From Hyphomicrobiales bacterium (GTDB taxonomy: Bacteria; Pseudomonadota; Alphaproteobacteria; Rhizobiales; Methyloligellaceae): 36,490 nucleotides of DNA. Positions 9,555 to 17,605 of this stretch are shown one piece after another. The DNA lies in NCBI GenBank assembly GCA_022361215.1, contig JAKSBI010000846.1:1-36490 (forward strand). The letters are read 5' to 3'. Both the position numbers and the translations under genes were made by a program. Position 1 is the first letter of the stretch. The number at the start of each line of letters is the position of its first letter. The notes beneath the pieces were generated by a model. It saw only the letters and a list, made by a program, of their open reading frames with translations. It did no database searches and had not been told where the DNA came from.

Positions 9555-10151
9555 ATGACGGACCAATCGAACTCGGAGTTTTGCTTCAGCCGCCGAATGG
9601 CACTGCAGGGGCTGGCCGGCGGCGCCATGGTCATGACGTTTGCGCCGGGCGATGTGGTCGAGGCCGCCACCGGGGCGGCCGACCTGGCCCGCGACGTCTA
9701 TCCGGAGCTGCTTGTCGCGAAGGCCTCTCAGCTTGCCGAGGGCGAGCCGCTGGCCTTCGCGTATCCGCTGAAGCAGCAGCCGAACCTGCTGGTCAGGCTC
9801 GGCGCCGAGGCGCGCCGCGGCGTCGGACCCGGTCGCGACATCGTCGCCTTCTCAACGCTTTGCCCGCACATGGGCGGTCCGCTGCGGGGCCGCTACCGCC
9901 ACGACACCAAGGCGCTCGGGCCCTGCCCGATGCACTTCTCGACCTTTGACCTCACCAAGGGCGGCATCCCCGTGCACGCGCAGTCGACGCAGAACCTGCC
10001 CCAGATCGTCCTGCGCCTCGACGGCGACGACATCGTCGCCATCGGCGTGATCGGGCTGATCTACGGCCAGCGCAACAATCTCGAAGGCGGTGCCTTTGCC
10101 GACGGCGCCCGCAAGCCGGCCGGCGCCGGCCGCCGGCTCATGCGCGGCTGA
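9555..10151 (+). CDS. Rieske iron-sulfur subunit, arsenite oxidase small-subunit (AioB) type
   Basis: A 198-residue protein with a twin-arginine signal (SRRMALQGLAGGAMVMTF, residues 12-29), so it is folded before export to the periplasm. The [2Fe-2S] ligands are visible: C103-P-H105 in CPHMGGPL and C124-P-M-H127 in CPMHFSTFD, followed by LTKGGIPVHAQSTQNLPQI as in AioB proteins. The Cys pair that makes the disulfide in many Rieske proteins is absent (Gly107 and Met126), as in some AioB proteins. In arsenite oxidase and iodate reductase this subunit passes electrons between the molybdenum subunit and a cytochrome. GAGGAGGA precedes the ATG. The molybdenum subunit gene follows after 11 bases. 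The real substrate of this enzyme is unknown, so no gene symbol is given. Confidence 0.9.
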   Translation: MTDQSNSEFCFSRRMALQGLAGGAMVMTFAPGDVVEAATGAADLARDVYPELLVAKASQLAEGEPLAFAYPLKQQPNLLVRLGAEARRGVGPGRDIVAFSTLCPHMGGPLRGRYRHDTKALGPCPMHFSTFDLTKGGIPVHAQSTQNLPQIVLRLDGDDIVAIGVIGLIYGQRNNLEGGAFADGARKPAGAGRRLMRG

Positions 10152-10162
10152 AGGAGGAGACC

Positions 10163-12775
10163 ATGACAGGACAACCCAAGAAGACCCGCCGCGAGTTCCT
10201 GACCGCGGCGCGGACCCCGTCGCTCGACACCGGCACCTACGACGTGCCGGTGGACGAGGTGCCGATCCCGCCCGCGGATGCGGACGTGCTGCCGACGGCC
10301 TGCGAATACTGCATCGTCGGATGCGCCTACAAGGTCTATCGCTGGCCGTACCACAAAGAGGGCGGCGCGGCGCCGAACGAGAACGCCTTCAAGGAGCAGT
10401 TCCCGACGGGGCCGATCTCGGGCAAATGGGTCAGCCCGAACATGCACAGCATCGTGCAGCACAAGGGCGAGCCCCATCACGTCGTGATCGTGCCGGACGG
10501 CGAGACGGCGGTGAACCGCAAGGGCAATCACTCGGTCCGGGGCGGCACGCTCGGGCTCAAGCCCTACAACCCCACACGCCCGACCGCGGAACGGCTGCAG
10601 ACCCCGATGGTCCGCTCACGCGGCATGCTGCACGCCATCTCCTGGGACGACGCCACGACGATCGCCGCCGAGCTCGGCCGCTATGCCATCGACAAATGGG
10701 GCGTCGAGGCCTGGGGCATCAAGTATTACTCCTACCAGTTCTGGGAGAACACTTACGCGCTGACCAAATGGGCCTATGGCGCCGTCGGCACGCCGGCGGG
10801 CGCCGAGCACGACAAGAACACCGCGGCGAACGACGCCACGGGCGTCGACGATGCCGGCGTCGACGGCTTCTCCTACGGCTACCCGGACGTGACGGACGCC
10901 GACGTCATCATGGTGTCGGGCTCCGACCCCTACGAGAACCACACCATCCTGTTCACGGAGTGGATCGCCCCGGGCGGCGCCAAGATCATCCAGGTCAATC
11001 CGCGCAAGAGCCCGACGGCGGCCTATGCGGAACGCACCGGCGGCCTGCACCTGCAGCTCACGCCCGGCACCGACAGCGTCCTCAACAACGCCATCGCCCG
11101 CTACATCGTCGAGAAGGGCTGGGAGGACCGCGAGTTCATTACCAGATACACGGTCACCGAAGAGGATCTGGCCAAGGAGACCTCCTGGCGCCGCAAGCGC
11201 TATGGCGGCCCGTTCGAGGCGTACAAGGCGTTCCTGCTGGCGGACGACGCCTACACGATCGAGAACGCGGCCAAGATCACCGGTGTGCCGGCCGAGAAGC
11301 TGATCCTCGCGGCCGAGATGCTGGCCAAGCCCCGCGGCACGCTCAGGCCGAAGGCGTCGTTCTTCCTAGAGAAGGGCAACTACTGGTCGTTCAACTTCCC
11401 CAACACCTGTTCCTACTCGGCACTTGGGCTCCTCAACGGCGCTTCGGGCCGTCCGGGCCGCATTCTCGGCCGTCTCGGCGGACACCAGCGCGGCATGATG
11501 AAGGGCGCCGGCTATCCGATGAAGAAGTCGACCGACCTGTTCGTCGACCCCATCACCGGCGAGAAGACCAAGCACAAGAAGCCGCTGCATTTCGACCGGC
11601 ACGCCATGGAGGGCAACCTCCGATACACCCATGTCATCGGCCACACCTGGGTGACGTCGATGTCGGCGGGCCAGGCGCTCAGGCAGAAGATCCACGCGCT
11701 CACGCGCGGTCATGAGAAGCAGGTCAGCAGCCTGAAGCGGGACGAAATCATCGTTCAGCTCAAGGCGCGCATGGACGCCGGCGGCATGGCGCTGGTGGTT
11801 CAGGAGACCTATCCGAACGATCTCACCGAATATGTCGACCTGGTCCTGCCCGCCGCCACCTGGGGCGAGACGGACCTGACCCGCGCGCAGGGCGAGCGCC
11901 GGCTCAGGATCTACTCCAAGTTCTACGACCCGCCGGGCTCGGCGAAGCCGGACTGGTGGATCGTCGGTCAGATCGCCACCAAGATGGGCTACAAGGGCTT
12001 CGCCTGGAAGGACGGCAACGAGGTCTTCGAAGAGGCTTCCAAGCGGTCGAAGGGCGGGCACTACGACTATACCAAGCTCATCGCGTTCGCCCGCTCCAAC
12101 GGCCTTTCCGCTCACGAGCAGCTCCGCGCGCTCTCGACCACCGGCATCCAGCTTCCCGCCCGCATCGTCGACGGCAAGCTGGTCGGCACGATCCGTCTGC
12201 ACGACAAGACCATCGAGGATCCGGAAAACCACAACTGGAACGTCTCCAAGCACAAGACGAAGTCGGGCAAGGCGATCTTCATGCGCGGCGACTGGCGCAT
12301 CGCGGAGCCCATCTTCGAGGCGTTCAAGCCGAAGGGCGATGAGCTCTGGGTCCTGAACGGCCGGATCAACCACATCTGGCAGACCATGTATGACGACCTG
12401 CGCAAGCCCTATATCCGCGAGCGCTGGCCGATGAACTGGCTGTTCATCAACCACGCGGACGCCAAGGCCCGCGGGATCGAGAACGGCGACCTGGTCCACG
12501 TCACCAACGACGCGGTCGTCGACCAGCTCGGCGGCACCTCGAAAGGCGTGCTGTCGCTCGTGGCCTATCTCACGGACGAGGTCGCGCCCGGCGTCACCTA
12601 CACCTACGCGTTCTATCCCGGGCAGAACTCCAACACCGTGGTGTCGGCGGTCACCGATCCCGTGACCGCTGTCTACAACTACAAGATCGGCAAGGGCCGG
12701 GTCGAGAAGGCGGGCGAAACGCCGCTGAAGAGCGTCGACGCCGCCATGTCCTTCATTCCACGCAGCATCGGATAA
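10163..12775 (+). CDS. Molybdopterin oxidoreductase, AioA/IdrA-like large subunit
   Basis: An 870-residue DMSO-reductase-family enzyme closest by eye to arsenite oxidase AioA. CEYCIVGC (C47, C50, C54) holds an iron-sulfur cluster, and Ser124 in GNHSVRGG stands where the fourth Cys would be, as expected for the [3Fe-4S] cluster of AioA. GNYWSFNFPNT, GRLGGHQRG and NGRINHIWQTMYDDL match AioA blocks. Of the AioA arsenite-pocket residues, equivalents of His195 (H216), Arg419 (R437) and His423 (H441) are present, but Glu203 is Asp (D224), and the surrounding NRPAYNS segment is not conserved. The N terminus has TRREFL without a hydrophobic stretch, so export probably depends on the partner's Tat signal. 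AAGGAGGAG precedes the ATG. It could oxidise or reduce an oxyanion, and arsenite specificity is not established. Confidence 0.88.
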   Translation: MTGQPKKTRREFLTAARTPSLDTGTYDVPVDEVPIPPADADVLPTACEYCIVGCAYKVYRWPYHKEGGAAPNENAFKEQFPTGPISGKWVSPNMHSIVQHKGEPHHVVIVPDGETAVNRKGNHSVRGGTLGLKPYNPTRPTAERLQTPMVRSRGMLHAISWDDATTIAAELGRYAIDKWGVEAWGIKYYSYQFWENTYALTKWAYGAVGTPAGAEHDKNTAANDATGVDDAGVDGFSYGYPDVTDADVIMVSGSDPYENHTILFTEWIAPGGAKIIQVNPRKSPTAAYAERTGGLHLQLTPGTDSVLNNAIARYIVEKGWEDREFITRYTVTEEDLAKETSWRRKRYGGPFEAYKAFLLADDAYTIENAAKITGVPAEKLILAAEMLAKPRGTLRPKASFFLEKGNYWSFNFPNTCSYSALGLLNGASGRPGRILGRLGGHQRGMMKGAGYPMKKSTDLFVDPITGEKTKHKKPLHFDRHAMEGNLRYTHVIGHTWVTSMSAGQALRQKIHALTRGHEKQVSSLKRDEIIVQLKARMDAGGMALVVQETYPNDLTEYVDLVLPAATWGETDLTRAQGERRLRIYSKFYDPPGSAKPDWWIVGQIATKMGYKGFAWKDGNEVFEEASKRSKGGHYDYTKLIAFARSNGLSAHEQLRALSTTGIQLPARIVDGKLVGTIRLHDKTIEDPENHNWNVSKHKTKSGKAIFMRGDWRIAEPIFEAFKPKGDELWVLNGRINHIWQTMYDDLRKPYIRERWPMNWLFINHADAKARGIENGDLVHVTNDAVVDQLGGTSKGVLSLVAYLTDEVAPGVTYTYAFYPGQNSNTVVSAVTDPVTAVYNYKIGKGRVEKAGETPLKSVDAAMSFIPRSIG

Positions 12776-12789
12776 GGGGAGCTTGCGCG

Positions 12790-13545
12790 ATGAGATTCGC
12801 ATCCATTCTCCTGGTCGGCACCGCATTTCTGGCGTTCGCGGGACCGGCGGCGGCTGAGTACACGTCGCCCAAACCGGACCTTCTTGCCCGCGGCCAGGAG
12901 CTCTACGCCCGCGAGTGCGCCGTCTGCCACGGCGTCAAGGGCGAGGGGGACGGACCCGGCGCGATCTATCTGTCCCAACGGCCGCGCAACCTGACGCTCG
13001 GCGTCTTCAAGATCCGGTCGACGCCGACCGGCGAGTTCCCGACGGCGAAGGACCTGTTCGAGACCATCACGCTCGGCATTGCAGGGTCCACGGGCGCGCA
13101 GATGCCGAGCTTTGCGGCCCTGTCGGAGACGGACCGCTGGGCCCTGGTCGAGGTCGTTCGCACCTTCGCCTGGATGGACGAGGAAGGCACGCCGATCAAG
13201 GTGCCGCCGCGGCCGAAGACCGCCAACCTGGAGCTTGGCCGCAAAGTCTATGAGCGGCTGCAATGCGCCAACTGCCACGGCGTCGAGGGCCATGGCGACG
13301 GCCCCTCCTCGCTGACCATGAAGGACGACGACCGGCGGCGCATCTTCGCCGCCAGCCTGTCGACCGGCCGCTTCAAGCGGGGCGATACGCCGGAGCAAAT
13401 CTGGACGCGCTTCTACACCGGTCTCGACGGCTCGCCGATGCCTGCCTACGCGGGCAAGGCCACCGATGACGAGCTGTGGGCCCTCACCGAATTCATCCTG
13501 TCCCTCAGAGCCGGAGCGACGGCTTCGAAGATGGAGAAAAAATAA
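12790..13545 (+). CDS. Periplasmic dihaem cytochrome c
   Basis: A 251-residue protein with a Sec signal peptide (cleavage expected after GPAAA, about residue 22) and two class I cytochrome c domains. Haem sites are C43-A-V-C-H47 and C159-A-N-C-H163, each followed by a G-x-G-D-G-P segment. Candidate distal Met ligands are M105 (GAQMPSF) and M217 (GSPMPAY). It is the natural electron partner of the molybdenum/Rieske enzyme encoded upstream, in the role taken by cytochrome c or azurin in arsenite oxidase. AAGGGGA lies 10 bases before the ATG. The TAA overlaps the next gene's ATG by one base (TAATG). Confidence 0.9.
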   Translation: MRFASILLVGTAFLAFAGPAAAEYTSPKPDLLARGQELYARECAVCHGVKGEGDGPGAIYLSQRPRNLTLGVFKIRSTPTGEFPTAKDLFETITLGIAGSTGAQMPSFAALSETDRWALVEVVRTFAWMDEEGTPIKVPPRPKTANLELGRKVYERLQCANCHGVEGHGDGPSSLTMKDDDRRRIFAASLSTGRFKRGDTPEQIWTRFYTGLDGSPMPAYAGKATDDELWALTEFILSLRAGATASKMEKK

Positions 13546-14306
13546 TGATCGACTCTCTCACCAGGCGCCAAGCTCTGCTTGCGGGCGGCGCCGTTCTTGC
13601 CCTGGGCGCGGCGGGGTGGCCGAGCCTCGGACGCGCTTATACGCCAGGCGACGTGACGGACGGGGGACGTCTGAAAGGCGTCCTCCGCTTCACCGGCGAG
13701 CCGCCCGCGGAAGACGCGATCTCGATCTCGAAGGACTCGCACATCTGCGGCCATGGCAACGTCAACCCCAACCCGCTCACGCGCGGCGCCGACGGGGCGC
13801 TGAAGGACGGCGTCGTTGCGCTCCGCAAGGTGGCGGCCGGCAAGCCTTGGGACAAGACGCTGACCGAGCCGAAGATCGTGCAGAAGAAGTGCGTGTTCCA
13901 CCCCTTCGTGCAGATCGCGCCGAAGGGATCGAAGCTCACCATCGTCAACGAGGACCCGCTGCTCCACAACATCCACGCCTACGAGCAGATCGGACGGGCG
14001 CGGCGCACCTTGTTCAACATCGCCCAGCCGGCCGCCGGCCAGACCGACGTCGCGACCCTCAAGATGCGGCGGGGCTCGGTGGTGGAGATCGACTGCGACG
14101 CCCACAACTGGATGTCGGCCTGGATCTATACGGCCGACCATCCCTACCTCGCCGCGACAGGGCCCGACGGCCGCTTCGATATCGGCGACGTGCCTCCGGG
14201 AAGCTACGAGCTCGTGATGTGGCATCCGCTTCTCGGCGAGGTCACGCGCGACGTGACGCTGGCCGCCGGCGAAACACTCGACCTATCCCTGGACATGAAA
14301 GCGTGA
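13545..14306 (+). CDS. Tat-exported cupredoxin-like protein
   Basis: A 253-residue protein with a twin-arginine signal (LTRRQALLAGGAVLALG, residues 5-21). The middle part has a plastocyanin-like fold pattern: DPLLHNIHAYEQ gives a His ligand, and CDAHNWM gives the Cys, His and Met of a possible type 1 copper site in C-x2-H-x2-M spacing. The C-terminal part (DGRFDIGDVPPGSYELVMWHP) looks like a small carboxypeptidase-regulatory beta-sandwich. Database entries of this type are often called methylamine utilisation protein without evidence. Translation is coupled to the cytochrome gene. A copper electron carrier for the same enzyme is the simplest role. Confidence 0.8.
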   Translation: MIDSLTRRQALLAGGAVLALGAAGWPSLGRAYTPGDVTDGGRLKGVLRFTGEPPAEDAISISKDSHICGHGNVNPNPLTRGADGALKDGVVALRKVAAGKPWDKTLTEPKIVQKKCVFHPFVQIAPKGSKLTIVNEDPLLHNIHAYEQIGRARRTLFNIAQPAAGQTDVATLKMRRGSVVEIDCDAHNWMSAWIYTADHPYLAATGPDGRFDIGDVPPGSYELVMWHPLLGEVTRDVTLAAGETLDLSLDMKA

Positions 14307-14317
14307 GGAGCGCGCCA

Positions 14318-15472
14318 ATGACCCGCATCGTTCGCAAGACAACTTTCGGCATCATCGCATTCGCGGCCCTCACGGCCCTGGCGGTGACGCCCTTTGCCAT
14401 CGCTCAGAACAAGGCGCACGAGCCGCTCGCCGCGCTGCCTCCTATGCCGATCCCCAAGGACAACCCGATGACGGAGGCGAATATCGCGCTGGGCAAGCAT
14501 CTGTTCTTCGATGCGCGCCTTTCGGGTGACGCATCGATCTCGTGTGCCGACTGTCACGACCCGAAGCTCGGCTGGGGCGACGGGTCGGATCTCTCCCGCG
14601 GCTACCCGGGCACCATGCACTGGCGGAACTCCCAGACCGTGGTCAATTCGGGCTATCTGACCAAGGGCTGGTTCTGGACCTCGTCCGCCGCCACGCTGGA
14701 GGCCCAGGCCCATTCGGCGATCGCAGGCGCGCTCGCCGGCAACCTGAAGAAGGCGCTGGCCGAGGAGCGCATGAAGCAGGTGCCGGAATATGTCCGCCTG
14801 TTCAAGGAGGTCTGGAACGCCGCGCCGAACTACGACCAGGCGCTGGCCTCGATCGCCGCCTATGAGCGCACCATCATCTCCGACGACAGCCCCTTCGACC
14901 GCTACATGCGCGGCGAGAAGAGCGCGCTTTCGGAAGCGGCGGTTCGCGGTATGGCGCTGTTCGAGGGCAAGGCCGGTTGTGCTGCATGCCATAGCGGTCC
15001 GTTGCTGACGGACCAGAAGTTCTACAACATCGGCCTGCCCACCAACCCGGCCTTCACCGAGACCATTCAGCGCCAGATCGCGTTCCGCGAGCGCATGCGC
15101 TCATCCGGGTTCGAGGAGAAGGACTACCTCCATCTGGATCGCGATCCGGGCCGCTATCGCAAGACCAAGAAGATCGAGGACATCGGCAAGTTTCGCACGC
15201 CGCCGCTTCGCTACATCAAATATACCGCGCCCTACATGCACAACGGCGTGTTCTTCGATCTGCGCGAGGTGGTGGAGTTCTACAACAAGGGCGGCGAGAG
15301 CGAGCCGTTCGGCAACAAGTCGGAGAAGATCAAGCCCTTGGGGCTGACGGAGGCCGAGATCACCGACCTTATCGCCTTCCTCGACAGCCTGTCCGGCAAG
15401 GAACTCGTGGTCGAGCGGCCCAAATCCCCACCCTATGGCTTGCTCAAGTTCCCGATGAAGGGACAGTGGTAG
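14318..15472 (+). CDS. Dihaem cytochrome c peroxidase / MauG-like protein
   Basis: A 384-residue protein of the bacterial cytochrome c peroxidase/MauG family. The N-terminal hydrophobic signal (GIIAFAALTALAVTPFAIAQ) implies periplasmic location. Two haem-binding sites are seen: C76-A-D-C-H80 with the following DPKLGWGDG, and C221-A-A-C-H225. KFRTPPLRYIKYTAPYMHNG near residue 295 is the family's C-terminal signature. Family members reduce H2O2 with electrons from cytochrome c or, like MauG, oxidise protein residues. Iodate reductase clusters (idrABP1P2) also carry such proteins next to an AioAB-like enzyme, where peroxide removal is proposed. GAGGAG precedes the ATG, 11 bases after the cupredoxin stop, so it is the last gene of the cluster. 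Confidence 0.9.
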   Translation: MTRIVRKTTFGIIAFAALTALAVTPFAIAQNKAHEPLAALPPMPIPKDNPMTEANIALGKHLFFDARLSGDASISCADCHDPKLGWGDGSDLSRGYPGTMHWRNSQTVVNSGYLTKGWFWTSSAATLEAQAHSAIAGALAGNLKKALAEERMKQVPEYVRLFKEVWNAAPNYDQALASIAAYERTIISDDSPFDRYMRGEKSALSEAAVRGMALFEGKAGCAACHSGPLLTDQKFYNIGLPTNPAFTETIQRQIAFRERMRSSGFEEKDYLHLDRDPGRYRKTKKIEDIGKFRTPPLRYIKYTAPYMHNGVFFDLREVVEFYNKGGESEPFGNKSEKIKPLGLTEAEITDLIAFLDSLSGKELVVERPKSPPYGLLKFPMKGQW

Positions 15473-15484
15473 ACTAGAGCGACG

Positions 15485-15512
15485 GGACGCGGGCGCCTGC
15501 GCGTCCGCGTCC
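15485..15512. terminator. Inverted repeat between convergent genes
   Basis: GGACGCGG (15485-15492) pairs with CCGCGTCC (15505-15512). It lies 12 bases after the peroxidase-like stop and 5 bases before the stop of the opposing methyltransferase gene. It is a candidate bidirectional terminator, with no T run on either strand. Confidence 0.4.
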
Positions 15513-15517
15513 TCCCG

Positions 15518-16180
15518 CTACTGCCGCCGCTCCGCCGCGAAATGCCAGTGGCGGTATTCCGGCAGGTCGTCGACCGGACGGTCTTCCAGGTAGAGCCAGT
15601 CATAGTCGCGCAGGAAGGCGTTCAGGGTCCTGCCGTCGCAGAAATAGTGAGGGTGCCGGTGGTCGCCCTCGCCGTCTTCCCAGATATAGGTGTTGGGAGA
15701 GACCTCGACGCCTGACGACGGCGCCGTGCTGCGCCGCGACAGCAGCGTGGCCTGAAACACGCCGCCGATGCGCAGCACCCGCTGCACTTCCGCCAGCGAC
15801 CGCTGCACCGCGTCTTCGTCCCCATGGTGGATGACGTTGTAGGCGACGACGTAGTCGAAGCTCGCGTCGTCGAAGGGCAGCTCGGTCGACGCGGCCTCCC
15901 GCGTCGCGATCTGCAAGCCAGCCACCTCGGCGGCCCGGCCGAGGTGCTCCAGGCCGGCGCTCGCCAGATCGGTCGCCGTCGTACGGTAGCCGATACGCGC
16001 CAGCTCCAGCGCGTGGCGGCCGACCCCGCACCCCATATCGAGCGCCTGCCGATAGGCGCCGCCCTCGAACAGTCGTGTCGCAAGATCCGTCACCTCCGGC
16101 TCGGGGGCGAGCCACCCCTCGCGCCCTTCCTCGGTCGACCAGATCTCGTTCCAGGCTTCAGCGGCGGTCCCGTTGAGCAT
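15518..16180 (-). CDS. SAM-dependent class I methyltransferase
   Basis: A 220-residue class I methyltransferase. Motif I is LDMGCGVGRHALELA, followed by the acidic loop TATDLASAGLEHL and the post-motif block LPFDDASFDYVVAYNVIHHG, typical of the UbiE/Methyltransf_11 group. The ATG at 16180 was chosen because AAAGGGGGCGAGAC precedes it; an ATG at 16210 has no ribosome site. It follows the ABC binding-protein gene by 42 bases and may be cotranscribed with it. A C-terminal YFCDGRTLNAFL segment suggests a small-molecule or TehB-like substrate, but the acceptor is unknown. Confidence 0.8.
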   Translation of the reverse strand: MLNGTAAEAWNEIWSTEEGREGWLAPEPEVTDLATRLFEGGAYRQALDMGCGVGRHALELARIGYRTTATDLASAGLEHLGRAAEVAGLQIATREAASTELPFDDASFDYVVAYNVIHHGDEDAVQRSLAEVQRVLRIGGVFQATLLSRRSTAPSSGVEVSPNTYIWEDGEGDHRHPHYFCDGRTLNAFLRDYDWLYLEDRPVDDLPEYRHWHFAAERRQ

Positions 16181-16222
16181 GTCTCGCCCCCTTTCAGGCA
16201 GAGGTTTCATCGACGCGCAGGA

Positions 16223-17491
16223 TCACGCCTGCTGCAGAAGCGCCGCGACGTCCCGGCGCATGGCTGCGAGCGCCTTCTCCGGCGGCTCGCGCAGCGTGAT
16301 GACGCTCTGCAGGTGCCCGAAGATCACCTCGGTGATCTTCAGCGCATTCGGCCCGGGGAAGGTGTACCAGCCGGTCATGATCGGCACCTGCGCCAGACCG
16401 GCCTTCGCCTGCGGGTTCTTCGCATAGAAGTCCGACAGCCGGTCGACCGCCAGGGCGTTGCCGGGGACGGCGCCCGTGCGCTCGACGATGATGGATTGGC
16501 CGACCGGGCCGGTCGCGAACTTCATGAACGCCCATGCGGCCTTCTGCTGCTCCGAGCTGCCGCCCGTCAGGCTCAGGAAACCGCCGCCGACCGGCACCCG
16601 GCTGTCGGGCGACGGCGCCGGCAGCCGCACCGCGCCAAGCCGGAAGCGGTCGCCGATGGTCCGCTGGTAGTTGCCCAGGCGACGGGACGAGGTGAAGAAC
16701 ATACCGACGCCGCCGGAGACGAACATCTGGTCGGCCTGCTTGCGGGTCATGTCGACCTGGCCCGCCTTGCCGAACCCCTGAACGATCTCCATGGCCTTAC
16801 GGCCGGGGTCCCGATCGAACGCGATCTCCTTGTCGCCCTCGGACATCATGCGCCCGCCCAGAGAGAACAGCAGCGCCTGGAACATCCAGTTCCCGTCGGC
16901 CGTATAGTCGAAGAAGGAGCCCATCTTGCCGTCTCCGAGAGCGGACACCTTCGCGGCCGCGGCGACGACGGCGTCCCAGCTCCGGTTCAGCTCTTCGACC
17001 TCGACCTCGGCCTGCTCGAGCAGGTCCCGGTTGTAGAAGATCACCGGGTTCGAGATGGCCAGCGGCAGGCCCAACTGCTGCCCTTCGAGCTCGGCCATGC
17101 TCATCATCGCCTCGCCATAGCCCAGCGCGTCCCAGTTCTTTTCCGAGGCGATCAGGTCGTTCAAGGGGACCGCGGCCTTGCGCTCGGCCACCAGCCGAAG
17201 GCGGTTGTAGGACTGCACGGCCAGGTCCGGCGCACGCCCGGTGCGCAGATCGAGGACCGTACGCTGCAATTGATCGTCCCAGCTCTGCGCTGGCGCCTGC
17301 GTCTCCACGGCGATGTCCGGATGCGCCGTCTTGAAGGCATCGACGATGGCCTGGACCGTGGCCGGGAAACCTCCCCCTCCGCGGAAGGAAAGCCCGACGC
17401 GGCGGGCACTCTGCGCATGTGCGAAGCTGAGCCCGTAGGCCAGGTTCGCCATCGTGGCGGCTGACAATGCCAAAAAGGTTCGGCGCTTCAC
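16223..17491 (-). CDS. ABC transporter sugar-type substrate-binding protein (copy 1)
   Basis: A 422-residue family 1 (UgpB/MalE-like) extracellular solute-binding protein. The GTG at 17491 with AGGAGG upstream gives an N terminus KRRTFLALSAATMANLAYG, a twin-arginine-like signal ending near AHAQ. The fold's usual landmarks are seen: PDLAVQSYNRL, PLAISNPVIFYNRDLLEQA, and the C-terminal MKFATGPVGQSIIVERTG and PIMTGWYTFPGPNALKI blocks. The C-terminal half is clearly paralogous to the second binding protein at 31916-33184. No permease genes are adjacent; the nearest are at 23.1-24.9 kb. The divergent spacer to the phosphoesterase gene carries the palindrome described at 17606. Confidence 0.9.
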   Translation of the reverse strand: MKRRTFLALSAATMANLAYGLSFAHAQSARRVGLSFRGGGGFPATVQAIVDAFKTAHPDIAVETQAPAQSWDDQLQRTVLDLRTGRAPDLAVQSYNRLRLVAERKAAVPLNDLIASEKNWDALGYGEAMMSMAELEGQQLGLPLAISNPVIFYNRDLLEQAEVEVEELNRSWDAVVAAAAKVSALGDGKMGSFFDYTADGNWMFQALLFSLGGRMMSEGDKEIAFDRDPGRKAMEIVQGFGKAGQVDMTRKQADQMFVSGGVGMFFTSSRRLGNYQRTIGDRFRLGAVRLPAPSPDSRVPVGGGFLSLTGGSSEQQKAAWAFMKFATGPVGQSIIVERTGAVPGNALAVDRLSDFYAKNPQAKAGLAQVPIMTGWYTFPGPNALKITEVIFGHLQSVITLREPPEKALAAMRRDVAALLQQA

Positions 17492-17524
17492 GATATCCTC
17501 CTGAAACTGGGCAAGCGGTAGGTC

Positions 17525-17563
17525 GGGCTGTCGGCAGCCAAGCGTTCCCGGCACCGACAGCCC
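17525..17563 (-). other. 5-prime leader inverted repeat of binding protein 1
   Basis: GGGCTGTCGG (17525-17534) pairs perfectly with CCGACAGCCC (17554-17563), with a 19-base loop. It lies 33-72 bases upstream of the GTG of the binding-protein gene. It is either an untranslated-leader hairpin or an operator; no riboswitch class was recognised. Confidence 0.4.
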
Positions 17564-17605
17564 CGCCATATGCCCGAACAGTGTTTCAGATTTTTGACGT
17601 AGACA

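Noticed and set aside
9555-12775. Calling the enzyme arsenite oxidase (aioBA) outright
   Set aside because: The pocket Glu is Asp, the pocket loop is replaced, and no aioXSR, ars or molybdopterin genes are near. Family membership is clear, but the substrate is not.
9555-15472. Calling the cluster iodate reductase (idrABP1P2)
   Set aside because: Only one dihaem peroxidase is present, and the cluster adds a cytochrome and a cupredoxin. I could not compare directly with IdrA sequences.
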